In this document: positions 32,896-44,572 of the stretch, piece after piece | Layout of the letters: each line of letters starts with the position of its first letter | How positions within the stretch are numbered: position 1 is the first letter of the stretch | Assembly: GCA_030068075.1 (NCBI GenBank) | Contig: CM057843.1 | Span: 40,803,832 to 40,867,831, forward strand | Length of the DNA: 64,000 nucleotides | Direction: 5' to 3' | From: Paguma larvata | Taxonomy: Eukaryota > Chordata > Mammalia > Carnivora > Viverridae | Program-made: the position numbers and the translations under genes | The notes under the pieces: model-generated | Told to the model about the DNA's origin: nothing | Databases searched by the model: none | The model's input: the letters and a program-made list of their open reading frames with translations, nothing else

Positions 32896-33129
32896 AGGTG
32901 TACCTCTTTTCCCTTCTTTGTCCTGCCATCCTACAGTTTCTGTTGTTATCTGGACATCCTAGGCTCTTTTATTATTCTTGGTTTTGCATATGCTTTTACC
33001 TGTCTGGAATTCCTACTACTGTACTTTGGCTCAGTTTTGGTGTCACCTCTGACATCTTCCATCAGGCAGAGTTGCTACTCCATTTTCTGTGCTCCCACAG
33101 CACTTTTGTAATAGCACTTTTACTTGCGG

Positions 33130-33300
33130 TAGTAGCAGCTAACAGTATACAGTACTTACTGTGTTGTGTTCACCATTATCTCATGTAATCTCCCAGTAAG
33201 GCAGGTCCTATTTCCCCCATTTTATAATGAAAAACTTAGCCAGATTGCATGACTGGCAAGTTGAAGAGCTAGCTTTCAGGTAGTTTTTGAACCAGTCTCA
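33130..33300 (-). mobile_element. MIR (reverse)
   Basis: ttatctcatgtaatctccc, cccccattttataatgaaa, gactggcaagttgaagagct. Confidence 0.75.
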
Positions 33301-33339
33301 GCCTTTTACAAGTGTGCTTTTACTTTTCCTGCTGTATAC

Positions 33340-33475
33340 TTCTTATAATTTATCTTATCACACCAGACTTAGAATTCCTTGAATGCAGAATCTTTGTTTT
33401 ATTCATTTTTCTAGCATTGAGCCCAGAGTATGCACCTAGAAATTGCTCAGATACTTGAATTAATGGTTAAGTAGA
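33340..33475 (+). mobile_element. L2 3' end (forward)
   Basis: attccttgaatgcagaatc, ttctagcattgagcccagag, then a diverged terminus. Confidence 0.6.
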
Positions 33476-34205
33476 GTCAGGTATGTTAAGAAGAGGCTTA
33501 GTAGAGCCTGAGAAGAATGTAGACTTGGGGACTCCGCTTCCTACTGTGCTGTGGATTATCTAGGTTGAACTGTTACTTTCTGTGATATCCTATAAAACCA
33601 GTTGAGGGATATTTCAGGTGTGTATTTTGGTCACTTATAATTTCACTTTATTACATACTGCATATAATCACATCAATCATCTTTTAGTTGTGAGTTTCCT
33701 TTTCTGTGACACATTGTACATATACTTGTTTTTCTGTGGACTAGGGCAGAAGTTCTGTCAAACTTCTGAATAGAGATCTATCATACCAGCCAGTGGTAAA
33801 AAAATAATATATGTTACTATGGGTCCCAGATGAATTCTTTAACTATTGGCTCCCTATCTTTTTGAATGCCTCAAGAATTGTTTGCTGTATTTTTATGCAT
33901 TTCTGAAAAAGGTTGAATTCTCCTATGGGGTTTTTTAAAGTTGCTAATATTTCAGTGTTGTGCTTTTTTTTTTTTTTTTTGGAAATCAGTTCTTACTTGT
34001 TCTAGTTGAATTATCCAGAAAATTTGATATGTCAAACAGGTGTGTGTGTATTTTTAGACTAGTATGTGATATGCTCATACCGTTGACCCAGTGTATTATG
34101 TTTTCAAGTTCTTAGTTGTTTGCTGAGATTGCTAATTAATTATCTTTCCTACCAATTCATGTAGAATTAAATTTAATAAATGAGTTTTTCTCTGGGTATT
34201 GACTG
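33476..34205. other. Intron 1, unassigned AT-rich DNA
   Basis: Poly-T at about 33966-33982; otherwise nothing recognised. Confidence 0.4.
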
Positions 34206-34209
34206 GTCT

Positions 34210-34375
34210 CAGCAGTGCTTTAAAATAATTATAATGTTGTACCTTTAAACCTCACAACCTATGTAGTAATGCTATAGTGTAATAATCTGGATTTTACAGC
34301 TGAGGAAACCAGCCTAGGCCTAGACAGAGGTTTAGTAATTTGCCCAAGCTGATACAGCTAGCAGATGGTTGTGAT
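34210..34375 (-). mobile_element. MIR (reverse)
   Basis: aaacctcacaacctatgtag, ggattttacagctgaggaaa, aatttgcccaagctgataca. Confidence 0.85.
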
Positions 34376-35367
34376 TTGATTTCTGGTGTCTCTGATTTCA
34401 GAGATCTTTGGTTTTATAATAGTATACTAGAAGCCATTGTAAATTAGACTGTATGATTATGAAAACAATACTGAAGAATTGGGGGTTTTGAGGAGTTTGA
34501 CCACAGTGCTGTTTCTGTCGACTTTCTAAGTGGAAATAAATTTTAAGTGTACTAATAAAATGACACAATAATTCCCTAGAATGTTCATTTCTTTTTGCAT
34601 AGGGTTTTTTCTCCTGAGACATTTCCTTTCTGAATTGTTTAGGATAATACTATAATTAGTTTATTTGGAATGAATAGGGGAGAGGAGACAGAGATGAAAA
34701 TCTCTGTTTGGTGACAGAAGAGGACTGGTTTTGTTCATAGATGGAATATGAAGCTATCCTGTATGGCTCTGTCTACTAAATATGCCATTTTTTTGGTCTA
34801 TGGTAGGTAAAATCAGCATCATATGTTTTGAAATTAGAAAGTCCGAATTATGAACAAGGATGTTGCTTGAGTTGCAAGGTCGGGCTATGATTAATGTATC
34901 TTCTTAGTGACATTAGACAGTCACTAAGTCACTAAGGGAATACAGTACAAAAGATAAATTTTGTTTGGGGAGATTTGAAGCAGAGAGAGATAGGAACATC
35001 CGTCTGTAACATGCAGCCTAATAGCCAGAGCCAGGTGCTAAAAGATAGGGCTAGCACTGAGTGGTACAATATACTGCCAGAGATAAAACTACTTTAAACT
35101 TGGCTCATACCTAGTTTAAATGGGAAAAGTCAGACAGGATTTAAAACTTTAGTCTGTATAATCCTTAACGTTAAATAATTGATTTGACTGTTCATCAGAG
35201 ATCTTGGATCCAGTGACTTTGACTATGAGTAATATTTTTTCATTAATTTTTTTGAGTAAATTGTGTTAAATTTTAATAGTCATAGTTAGATGGAAGAGAG
35301 TATCACCTCTTTAGGTCTTAAATACTGTGTTTTGCTATTTGAGATTATGCAGTGTTTATTGTGATTA
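34376..35367. other. Intron 1, unassigned
   Basis: About 1 kb with no repeat or exon that I can support. Confidence 0.4.
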
Positions 35368-35585
35368 AAAATTTTTTTTTCTAATGTTTATTTTTTAAGA
35401 GAGAGACAGAGGCAAGAGTGCACACGCATGAGTTGGGGAAGGGCAGAGAGAGGGAGACAGAGGATCCAAAGCAGACTCCACGCTGACAACAGAGAGCCCG
35501 ATGTGGGGCTTCAACCCATAGGACCATGAGATCATGAACTGAGCCGAAGTTGGGTGCTTAAGGAACTGAGCCACCCAGGTGCCCC
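35368..35585 (-). mobile_element. CAN-SINE (reverse)
   Basis: tttctaatgtttatttttt to gagccacccaggtgcccc. DNA from 35586 to 36014 is unassigned. Confidence 0.9.
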
Positions 35586-36014
35586 TGTTGTGATTTTTAA
35601 AGAATTGTCCTGATAATTTTCTCTTATCTAGTTTTAATTTTCTCTTTGGGATGTATAAATTCTAAAATCAGCACTGGTTAGCAAATAACAAGATTCCACT
35701 TATATGGATAAATTTAGGTCAGCTCCTGTCTCTATTTATATTTAAATGATCATCACAGCTAAATTTGTAATAGAGAAGTTTCCACATTTGTCCTGTGCTT
35801 GGAAGCAGAATCCTTGACCTATAAGGAACTAGAGCTACTGTGTATTTTAATGACATGCAGGTCAGCCAGGTTCTATTCATTTATTATTAGACCTACCACA
35901 AGTTGAAGCTTTTTTTGGGGGAACAGAGGCAGTTGAAGGAAAGTTTGTTGAGTATATGTATACATGTGTTTACATTTTAAGATCTTTTTTTTTCTTTAAA
36001 GTGAAATTGTTTCC

Positions 36015-36101
36015 GAGGCACCTGGGTGGCCTGTGTCTCCCCCTGCCTTCTCTCTCTCAAAAATAAATAAACATTAAAAAACAATAAAAAAAAAGTAAAG
36101 T
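36015..36101 (+). mobile_element. Internally deleted CAN-SINE (forward)
   Basis: The head gaggcacctgggtggc jumps directly to ctgtgtctccccctgcc and the normal tail. Flanks aaagtgaaattgtttc / aaagtaaagttgcttc look like a TSD. Confidence 0.85.
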
Positions 36102-36152
36102 TGCTTCTAGTCTGATCCTTTTGAACTTAAATATTTTTCTTTTCTTTCTTCT

Positions 36153-36272
36153 TCTTTTTTTTTTTTTTTTTAAAGATTTTTAAGGTAATCTCTGTACCCA
36201 ACATGGGGCTCAAACTCACAACCCTGAGACCAAGAGTCACTTGCTCTACTCACTGAGCCAGCCAGGTGCCCC
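36153..36272 (-). mobile_element. Short older CAN-SINE subtype (reverse) with TSD
   Basis: T-run, aaagatttttaaggtaatc to gagccagccaggtgcccc. TSD gaacttaaat on both sides. Confidence 0.9.
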
Positions 36273-36405
36273 GAACTTAAATTTCTGATCACCATAAATG
36301 AAAAACTATATTTCAACTATGAAAACACATAATATATAGAAAGGAAGAGTTAATTTAGGTATTGGAATAAGTGTTTCAAGCAGTCGTCATTAAAAGTAAA
36401 TTTTA

Positions 36406-36610
36406 GGGAGTGCGTGGGTAGCTCAGTTGGTTGAGCATCCGACTTTGGCTCAGGTTATGATCTCATGGTTTATGAGTTTGAGTCCCACATCAGGCTCCTG
36501 CCGTCAGCATGGAGCCCACTTTGGATCATCTGTCCCCCTCTCCCTGTACCTCCCCAGCTCGTACTCTCTCTCTCATGGAAAAAAAAAAAAAAAAAAACAT
36601 TAAAAAAAAG
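36406..36610 (+). mobile_element. CAN-SINE (forward) with TSD
   Basis: gggagtgcgtgggtagctc to a long A-run. TSD aaagtaaattttag / aaagtaagttttag. Confidence 0.9.
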
Positions 36611-36898
36611 TAAGTTTTAGGAATACTCTAACATAGGATCTGTGATTTTTCACTAAGATAACTATGTTGTGGTTTATGCCTTTTGTCCTGACATATTTAG
36701 TCTTAACTAACACTCCCTGTTACTCTCAAAGTGCCCTGATTTGCCTGGTAACATTTTGTGATCATCCTAGTTTTGATGGGATTTGAGAAGTCTAAATGAG
36801 ATTTTGAAAGCAAGGTAAAGCAGAAATATTTCTCTTAAAATCCCTTTTGAAGCCTTCACATAATCAAAGGCCATATTGACTATTTTTGGAAAGAATGG

Positions 36899-37316
36899 TT
36901 TTTTTTTTAAGTTTATTTATTTTTGAGAGAGAGAGAGAATGAGCACGAGTGGGGGAGGGGCAAAAGGCGAGGGGAAGAGAGAATCCCAGGCTCTGCACAG
37001 TCAGCACAGAGCCCGATATGGACCTCAAACTCACAAACTGTGAGACCATGACCTGAGCTGATACCAGAGTTGGACGCTTGGGGTGCCTGAGTGGCTTACT
37101 TGGTTAAGTCTCAGCTTCAGCTCAGGTCGTGATCTTGGGGTTCAGGAGTTTGAGCCCACGTTGGGCTCTTTGCTGACAGCTTAGAGCCTGGAACCTACTT
37201 CAGATTTTGTGTTTCCCTCTCTCTCTGCCCTTCCCCTGCTTGAACTCTATCTCTCTCAAAAATAAATAAAAACATTAAAGTCAGATGCTTAACCAACTGA
37301 GCCACCCAGGCGCCCC
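36899..37316 (-). mobile_element. CAN-SINE (reverse), split by forward SINE
   Basis: tttttttttaagtttattta to gagttggacgctt, resuming gcttaaccaactgagccac and ending caggcgcccc. Confidence 0.9.
37080..37280 (+). mobile_element. CAN-SINE (forward) nested in reverse SINE
   Basis: ggggtgcctgagtggcttac to aataaataaaaacatta. Flanks gttggacgctt and gtcagatgctt are diverged copies of the host site. Confidence 0.9.
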
Positions 37317-37324
37317 TCTTTTTA

Positions 37325-37413
37325 ATTTTTAAAAATTTTTAAATTTTTTTGTAATGTAAACTCTAGCCCTTATATGAGGCTCAAACCTCAAGATCCTGAG
37401 AACAAGAGTTGCA
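37325..37413 (-). mobile_element. Short older CAN-SINE subtype (reverse), head missing
   Basis: aattttttgtaatgtaaact to caagagttgcatgct, cut where another SINE begins. Confidence 0.7.
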
Positions 37414-37420
37414 TGCTAAT

Positions 37421-37768
37421 GGGGTACGTGGGTGACTCAGTTGGGTTAAGCCTCTGACTTTTTTTTTTTTAATGTCTGTTTATTTTGAGAGAAGGAGATA
37501 GAGTACAAGCTGGGGAGGGGCAGAGAGAGGGGGAGAGAATTCCAGCAGGCTCTGCACTGCCAGCCCAGATCCTGATGCAGGGCTAGAACTCATGAGCCGT
37601 GAGATCATGACCTGAGCCGAAATCAAGAGTCAGACTCTTAACCTACTGAGCCTACCTGCCCCTAACCTCTACCAACTCTTGATTTCAGCTCTGGTCTTAA
37701 TCTCAGGGTTGTGAATTAAAGCCCTGTGTTAGCCTCCACGATAGGGTGAAGCCTACTTTAAAAAAAGT
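37421..37768 (+). mobile_element. Older CAN-SINE (forward), split by reverse SINE
   Basis: ggggtacgtgggtgactcag, interruption 37459-37663, then accaactcttgatttcagc to gaagcctactttaaaaaa. Confidence 0.85.
37459..37663 (-). mobile_element. CAN-SINE (reverse) nested in forward SINE
   Basis: T-run, aatgtctgtttattttgag to gagcctacctgcccc. TSD approximately gcctctgac / acctctacc. Confidence 0.88.
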
Positions 37769-37944
37769 CTAATAAGTCTGAGTTAATCAGGATGGCTTGA
37801 AACAGGCATTCTCCACTCTTCTCTTTTCCAAAGGGTAGCATGTAAACACATCTTTCAGCACGTCAATGTTTTTTTCTCTTAATTGCTATAGTGTATTGAG
37901 ATTTTACATAACTAAAAGGTTTTTGGTTTTTATTTTAAGCAAGT

Positions 37945-38119
37945 TTTTTTTAATGTTTATTTTTGAGAGAGAGAAAGCGAGAGAGAGGGAGACAGAATCT
38001 GAAGTGGGCTCTGCACTGACAGCAGAGAACCTGATGTGGGGCTAGAACTTATGGACCGAGAGATCATAAAACCTGAGCTGAAGTTGGACGCTTAACCGAC
38101 TAAGCCACCCAGTGGCCCC
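37945..38119 (-). mobile_element. CAN-SINE (reverse)
   Basis: tttttaatgtttatttttg to taagccacccagtggcccc. Confidence 0.9.
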
Positions 38120-38140
38120 TGTTTTAAGGATTAAGTTTTA

Positions 38141-38351
38141 TTTATTTATTTTTTTAAATGTTTATTTTTGAGAGAGAGAGGGAGAAAGAGTGCACGCAAG
38201 AGTGAGGGGCAGAGAGTGGGACAAAGGATCCTAAGCAGGCTCCATGCTGACAGTAGTGAGCCCGATAGGGGCTTGAACTCACAAACCGGAGATCATGACC
38301 TGAGTTGAATGAAGTTCGATACTTAACCCAACTGAGCCATTCAGGCGCCCC
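38141..38351 (-). mobile_element. CAN-SINE (reverse) with TSD
   Basis: tttatttatttttttaaatg to gagccattcaggcgcccc. TSD attaagtttta on both sides. Confidence 0.92.
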
Positions 38352-38760
38352 AAGCATTAAGTTTTAGATTTATGGAATGGTTGCAAATATAGAGGTTTGG
38401 ATTAGTACTCATTTAGTTTCCCCTACTACAATAGTTGTACAATAACCATAATTATCAAAACTGGAAAAGGTACAGTACTATTAACTAAACCATAGTCCTT
38501 ATTTGAATTTTACCAGTTTTATCCACTAATGTTCTTTTTCTGTTCCAGGATCCCACTCAGTAATCTAAATTCATTGCATTTAGTTTTTCTTCATCTCCTC
38601 TAATCTGTATCATTTCCTTGGTCTTTCCATGTCTTTAGTGATAGCAAGCAGGTTTTGACTAACTCTGTTTTCTTTATGGAATATTGTTTCAGAATTAGAG
38701 AGTCAAGATTATTTGTTGTTGTTGTTGTTGTTTTCATCTTCTGAGTTTTGTATAGTATAA
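38352..38760 (-). mobile_element. Old LINE-1 (L1M) 3' UTR fragment (reverse)
   Basis: agttttagatttatggaatg, cccctactacaatagttgt and tctgttccaggatcccactc match the same L1M 3' UTR seen at 39360. A (TTG)n run sits at 38714-38731. Confidence 0.65.
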
Positions 38761-38784
38761 TACATTGGCAGGAACCTGGGACTA

Positions 38785-38872
38785 AGAAGCCCCACATTGC
38801 TGCTGAGTTGCACACCTAAAATTAATATAACATTGTGTTTCAACTATACTCAAGTAAAAATAAAACAAAATT
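38785..38872 (+). mobile_element. Old LINE-1 3' terminus (forward)
   Basis: gcacacctaaaattaatataa, then aactatactcaagtaaaaat. Confidence 0.65.
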
Positions 38873-38995
38873 ACATTTATTCTTACCATCTACTCTCCCC
38901 CTCCCCCAAAAAAGAATCAGAAGGCTTTATGAATTAGGGACAGTCTGTGTGTCAGTTTTCTAATTTGCGAAATAGGGATTAAAAAAATCTCCTAG

Positions 38996-39218
38996 GGGCA
39001 CCTGGGTGGCTAAGTCCAAAGAGCATACAACTCTCTTTTTTGTTTTTTTGTTTTGTTTTGTTTTTGTTTTTTCTGAGTGGGCTTCATGGCATAGGGTCTG
39101 ACTCTTGATTTTGGCTCAGGTCATGATTTCATGGTTCATGAGATTGAGTGACCCCCTTCCCCACTTGTGCACATGCATGCACTCTCTTTCTGTCTCTCAA
39201 AATAAACATTTTTTAATC
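38996..39218 (+). mobile_element. CAN-SINE (forward) with internal (TTTTG)n and deletion
   Basis: ggggcacctgggtggctaag, then a T/G-rich insertion at about 39033-39073 and a shortened body ending aaaataaacatttttta. Confidence 0.82.
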
Positions 39219-39354
39219 CCCTAAATTCAACTGATTGCCAAATCTTGTGTTATCTAATAAGTTTTTTTGGATAAGGCTTCTGAAGATATTTTATAAAGCT
39301 AAAAGAACCTATGGATATCTATGTATATGCGGTGGTATTAACCCTTCTCAAAAC

Positions 39355-39670
39355 TTTGTTTTAAATAAACCTTTTAGGACAGTTTTAGATTTACAGAAAG
39401 ATCACTAAGATAGTCCAGAATTCCCATAGATAAGCACCCAGTTGCCTCTATTATTAGCATCTTACATTAGTGTAGCACATTTGTTACCATACTAATGGAC
39501 TCCTTGATATATTATTATTAACTCAAGTCCATACCTATATCCTTAGGACTCACCTCATGTCCTTTCCTGTTCCAGGGTCCCTTATAGGATACCTCATTGC
39601 ATTTAATTGTCATGTCTCTTTAGACTCTTCTTGGCCGTGACAGTTTCTAAAACCTTTTAAAAGGCAAAAC
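39355..39670 (-). mobile_element. Old LINE-1 (L1M) 3' UTR fragment (reverse)
   Basis: gttttagatttacagaaag, ctattattagcatcttacat, gtccatacctatatccttag, tcttggccgtgacagtttct. Confidence 0.8.
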
Positions 39671-39795
39671 TTTAGTTTATGTTGTAACTGCCATTAACTT
39701 TGGGTCTAATTTAATATTTCAGTTTATTGTAAGTACCTATATATTTTCTGTAGCACAGAAGGACTCTCTAATTTTTATTGTATATTCGTTTAATT

Positions 39796-39993
39796 TTTAA
39801 ATATTTATTTATTTATTTTGAGAGAGTGTGTGAGCATGAGCTAGGGAGGGGCAGAGAGAAAAACCTAACCAGGCTAAGCTGTCAGCTGTCAGCACTGTCG
39901 TGCTTGATCCCACAAACCATGAGACCATGATCTGAGCTGAAATCAAGAGTCAGACGCTCAACGGACTGAGCCATCCAGGCCATCCAGGCAACC
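39796..39993 (-). mobile_element. CAN-SINE (reverse)
   Basis: aatatttatttatttatttt to gagccatccaggc, with a 10-bp repeat (catccaggc) in the head. Confidence 0.88.
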
Positions 39994-40140
39994 CTAACTC
40001 CTCTTTCTTTTAGAAAGGAGCTATTTAATTTAGTCTTTAAGGCAATTTCCTCCAAATATCCATTATCTTTGATTGTTTCCAAGTGTTTCCCTCTTTGTTT
40101 TCTGTATATTTGCCCCCCTTTATATCCTAATACATAATTT

Positions 40141-40344
40141 TATTATTTTTTAAATTTATTTTTGAGAGAGAGAGAGTGCATGCACAGGGGGAGGGGCAGA
40201 GAGAGAGGGAGACACAGATTCTGAAGCAGTCTCCAGGGTCTGAGCTGTCAGTGCAGAGCTGGACATGGGGTTTGAACCCACAAACCGTGAGATATAACTT
40301 GAGTTGAAGTTGGACACGTAACGGACTGAGTCACCCAGGTGCCC
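40141..40344 (-). mobile_element. CAN-SINE (reverse)
   Basis: ttttttaaatttatttttg to gagtcacccaggtgccc. Confidence 0.9.
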
Positions 40345-40370
40345 ACTACCCACTAATAAACAGTTAAAAA

Positions 40371-40582
40371 AATTTCTTTTAACCATTTATTTATTTTGAG
40401 AGAGAGAGAGAGACAGTGTGAGCAGGGGAGGGGCAGGGAAAGAGGGAGAGACAGAATCCAAAGCAGGCTCCAAGCTCTGAGCTCTCAGCTCAGAGCGCGA
40501 TGTGGGGCTTCAACTCAAAAACCGTGAGATCGTGACCGGAGCCAAAGTTAGACACTGAATCAACTGAGCCCCCCAGGTGCCT
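40371..40582 (-). mobile_element. CAN-SINE (reverse)
   Basis: ttttaaccatttatttattt to gagccccccaggtgcc. Confidence 0.9.
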
Positions 40583-40584
40583 AT

Positions 40585-40860
40585 CTTTTGCCCAGTTTTT
40601 AATTGGGTTATTTTACTTAATTTTAAGAGTTCTCTGTGTATATTGGATTAAGTCTTTTATCAGGTGTGACTTTTGCAAATATTTTTTCCCAGTTCATGCC
40701 TTGTCTTCTCATTCTTTTCACAGTGTCTTTTGCAGAGAAGTTTTTAATTTTAACAAAGTCCAACTTATTTCTTTCATGACTCATGCCTTTGGTGTTGAAT
40801 TTAAAAAGTTATCACTAACCAAGGTTATTTATTTGCTTTTACTTGGTTTATATGTCATGG
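40585..40860 (-). mobile_element. Old LINE-1 ORF2 3' region (reverse)
   Basis: cagtttttaattgggttat, tttgcaaatattttttccc, cttttgcagagaagttttta. DNA from 40861 to 41363 is unassigned. Confidence 0.75.
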
Positions 40861-41363
40861 AATAAGGCTACATTTATTTTGCTGGTAGGTGAAAAATGTC
40901 TTATGCTTCATCACCAAGGATTATTGCCATTGTGGTTAACATTTTTCTTTTGTGGAAATTAATGGCATATATGTTTTTGTATTAACAGATTTTAAATGAC
41001 TCAATTAACAATTTTCTAGAGGGTAAATTTAATTTAATTCAGTTTAAATTTGCATACTTATGGAATTTTAGTCCGAGAAATAACATAAAAGAGTGTCCAG
41101 TTAAAGTTCATTTAGTAAATGAGTACACAATGGATACAAAATGTAACAGGATTTATTTGAAGTCATATGGCAAATTAGTAATAAATACAAGATTTAGAAT
41201 TGGTAATAATTGGTTTAAATTACTAAGATGGAAGCTGTATTGATCATTTTTTTGTGTGTGAAAAGTACTTTTTTGTTGGTAGGTACTTCTTATTCTTTGT
41301 GATTTGGCATTATAGTCCTAATATTTAAAAGGGTAAGTTTTAAAACAGTAAAAAATATAAGCA

Positions 41364-41557
41364 TTTTTTAAAAATAAAAGCTCTTTTTTGAGAGAGCGAG
41401 TGAGCACAAGTGGGGGAGGGGCAGAGAACGAGGGAGACAGATCTGAAGCTGACTCCAGGCTCTGAGCTGTTTGTGCAGAGCCAGACACGGCAAACTCGTG
41501 AACTAAGATCATAACCTTAACCAAAGGTTAAATTGACTGAGCCATCCAGGTGCTCCT
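41364..41557 (-). mobile_element. CAN-SINE (reverse)
   Basis: ttaaaaataaaagctctttt to gagccatccaggtgctcc. Confidence 0.88.
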
Positions 41558-41658
41558 ATAAGCAGTTTTTATACTTTTCAAATGTTGCAACTAATTGATT
41601 TGTTTATTGTAGCAAATCAAGCAGATACTCATAAATGTTAAGAAGTAATCTCTGTTCT

Positions 41659-41879
41659 GGGTGCCCGGGTGGCTCAGTCGGTTAAGTGTCTGACTTCAGC
41701 TCAGGACAGGATCTCACGGTTTGTGAATTTGAGCCCCGAGTTGGGCTCTGTGCACAGAGCCTGCTTCGGGTCTTCTGTACCCTTCTTTCTTTGCCCTTCC
41801 CCACTGTTCTCTCTCTCTGTCTCTCTGTCTCTCTCTCTCTCTCTCACACACACTAAATAAATAAATAAATAAACTTAAA
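41659..41879 (+). mobile_element. CAN-SINE (forward) with TSD
   Basis: gggtgcccgggtggctcagt to aaataaataaataaactta. TSD agtaatctctgttc / agtaatctcggttc. DNA from 41880 to 42390 is unassigned. Confidence 0.93.
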
Positions 41880-42394
41880 AAGTAATCTCGGTTCACTAAT
41901 TTAGTTATGGTTAGTTGTGGAATATTTCTTTTTAGGCTGTTTAAAGTCAACTTCTATCGCTAAAATAATGTTTAAATTAAAAGAATTAATTTTAGATGTC
42001 TGTTAGATGTTTCTTCAGATACGTTTATCAGTTTCTGTCACCTTTTCAGAATACCACTCAGTTCTTGTCCACATAGTCTTACACAGTTGTAATTAGTGAA
42101 CTACCTTTTTTATTTCTTCTTCCATTTAAACTTAACCTGTTCTCTGCATAGTTTTAAAACTTTTATTGTAACTCCCTATTTATTGTGTTAATAAAATAGA
42201 ATTAAATTAAAGTTTTCCTCTATTGGACATTTGCTTCTAATTTTTTTTTTTAAGTGCCACAGTGGATATTATCTGCATTTAAAATTTGCAGTAGCTATAG
42301 AAAAGGTTCCAGACAGTATCTGGAGCCCTGTCTCCCAGTGTTCTTCCTCCTGCGGAAAAAAAAAAATCACAAAGTAGCATACCAGGAAAAACAT

Positions 42395-42645
42395 GGACTT
42401 TGAAGTTAACAATGACTTTGGGTTTAGAATTTGGATTTTTTTTACTTACTATTTAAGTAACTGAGCAGATTTCTTACTTACACCTCAGAATTCTACTTCG
42501 GAAAATGGAAATAATGAGTGATACGTACCTTGTTGGGTCATTGAGAGGATTAATTTAGATCATGCCTGTGAAGCACACCATTCCTGATACTTATTAATAG
42601 ATACTCAAAAGATACCTGGTACAAATGTACTATTTAGCAAGACCA
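42395..42645 (+). mobile_element. MIR (forward), diverged
   Basis: cacctcagaattctacttcgg, aaaatggaaataatgagtg, ggtcattgagaggattaat. Confidence 0.7.
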
Positions 42646-43020
42646 CAGGAGGAAAGTGTTAAAATTGAGTTCCTCTCTGAGTTTTCCTAAAGAGTATCTA
42701 ATTTATACGGTGAATTAGTCAAAAATACCAGCAGGGTATTTGTATATTTTAATGTACACATTTGTTGTACATTTGGTTATCATTTTTAAATTTCTGAGTT
42801 CAGATAGTTTGGTGTCTTTCATGATTATTAATTTTGTCTATCTAAACTGATAAGTTTTTTAAAATTGAAATTTATTACATTGTGGATGATTGGTAGATGT
42901 CTTTTTTTTTTTTTTTTAATAGCCTCTCAGCAGAAGAGCAACTCTGGTGTCAATTACTGAGAAGACTGGCAAAAAAAAAAAGGAGCTGGGCTTGTGGCCT
43001 GTTATGTCTGATGTATAAGC
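42646..43020. other. Intron 1, unassigned, with T and A runs
   Basis: T-run near 42902-42918 and A-run near 42972-42982; nothing else recognised. Confidence 0.4.
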
Positions 43021-43203
43021 TTTTTTTTCTTTTTCAAGTTTATTTATTTATTTTGAGAGAGAAAGGGAGAGAGAGAATCCCAAGGAGGCATCGCACTGTC
43101 AGTGCAGAGCCCAACTCGGTGCTCAAACCCACGAACTGTGAGATTATGACCTGAGCTGAGACCAAGAGTCAGATGCTTAACTGACTGAGCCACCCAAGTG
43201 CTG
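43021..43203 (-). mobile_element. CAN-SINE (reverse) with TSD
   Basis: caagtttatttatttatttt to gagccacccaagtgctgc. TSD tgatgtataagctttt / tgatgtgtaagctttt. DNA from 43204 to 43520 is unassigned. Confidence 0.92.
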
Positions 43204-43520
43204 CTGATGTGTAAGCTTTTTAAAAAAAGAGTTTTGGATACCCAATCGGAAATCATGCTTTCATTTTATGTTTATGTTTAAACATTCAAAAGAAAATATT
43301 TTTGAATTAACATCACTTTAAAATGTATGTTAAACATTTTAAAATCATCAGAAATTTATTTTGAATGGCATTGATTAAGCATTCAAAGATAAATACAGAA
43401 TGGTTGTGATTTCTATTAAATATAAAATATTTGTGATTTCTGTTAGAGTATTTGAGTATTAGGGTATTTGTTAAGTATAAATTCAAAAGGATAAAACGTG
43501 CAGTTAAAAACAGAGCCTTC

Positions 43521-43728
43521 TGAGGTACTTGGGTGGCTCAGTGGTTGAGTGTCCAACTTTGGCTCAGGTCATGATCTCATGGTTCCGGAGTTCAAGCCAC
43601 ACATCCGGCTCTGTGCTGACAGTTCAGAGCCTGGAACCAGCTTTGAATTCTGTGTCTCCCTCTCTCTCTGCCTCTCTTTACTTGTCCTCTCTCTCTCTCT
43701 CAAAAATAAACATTTAAAACAACAACAA
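43521..43728 (+). mobile_element. CAN-SINE (forward)
   Basis: tgaggtacttgggtggctc to aaaaataaacatttaaaac with an (AAC)n end. Confidence 0.9.
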
Positions 43729-43824
43729 AAGAGTCTCCCTCTCATCTCTTGGCTCTTAGGCACCCAGTTTTCTCAGTGTTCATCTCTAGTATCAACTTCT
43801 TATGTATTCTAGAGCTGTCTATGC

Positions 43825-44020
43825 ATGTTTTTTAGTTTGTTTATTTTTATTTATCATGCAGTAATATTGACTTATTTTGGTGTGTAGTTCTGTAAATTTT
43901 AACACATGTATAGATTGCTGTAACTATCACCGTAATGTGTTTACACAACAGGATTTAAACTTTTTTAATGCTTAAAAAGTATTTTTAAGGGGGGAGATGT
44001 GGAAATACTGGCTTTTCCCT
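43825..44020 (-). mobile_element. Old LINE-1 3' UTR fragment (reverse)
   Basis: ggtgtgtagttctgtaaat, agattgctgtaactatcacc resemble the L1M 3' UTR. Confidence 0.5.
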
Positions 44021-44572
44021 TTTTTATTAAAAAAAAGTATAATTAAGATACATGGAAATTCACTCATTTTAGTGTACAGTTCTTTGAATTATAACAAAAA
44101 AGAAAACTAATCAGTTTTCTTTTCTCTGATCCTATTCTGGAATGCCATATAAATGGAATTATACAATGACTTTTTGAGTATGGCTTATTTCACTTAGTGT
44201 AATGCATTCGAAATTCATCTATGTTATTGCTTATGTGAGTAGTTTGTTTCTTTTTATTGGTGAATATGGTTCATCGTATGGGTGTATCATAGTATTTTAA
44301 TCCATTTCCTAGTTGAGGGACATTTGATTAATTTCCATACATTCACAAGACAGATTTTCTGTGAACACAGATTTTTCCTTCTACTTGGGTAAATACCTGG
44401 GGACAGAATTGATGGGTTGTTTAAGTGTGTGTTTAATTTTATAAGAATCTGCCAAACTGTTTTCTGAAGTGTCTGTACCATTTTACACCCCACCAACAAC
44501 CTATGAGAGTTTTCATGCAATTTCTGCACCGCTTAATATTGTTAAAATTTTTTTTTTAAGTTATTTTAGTAG

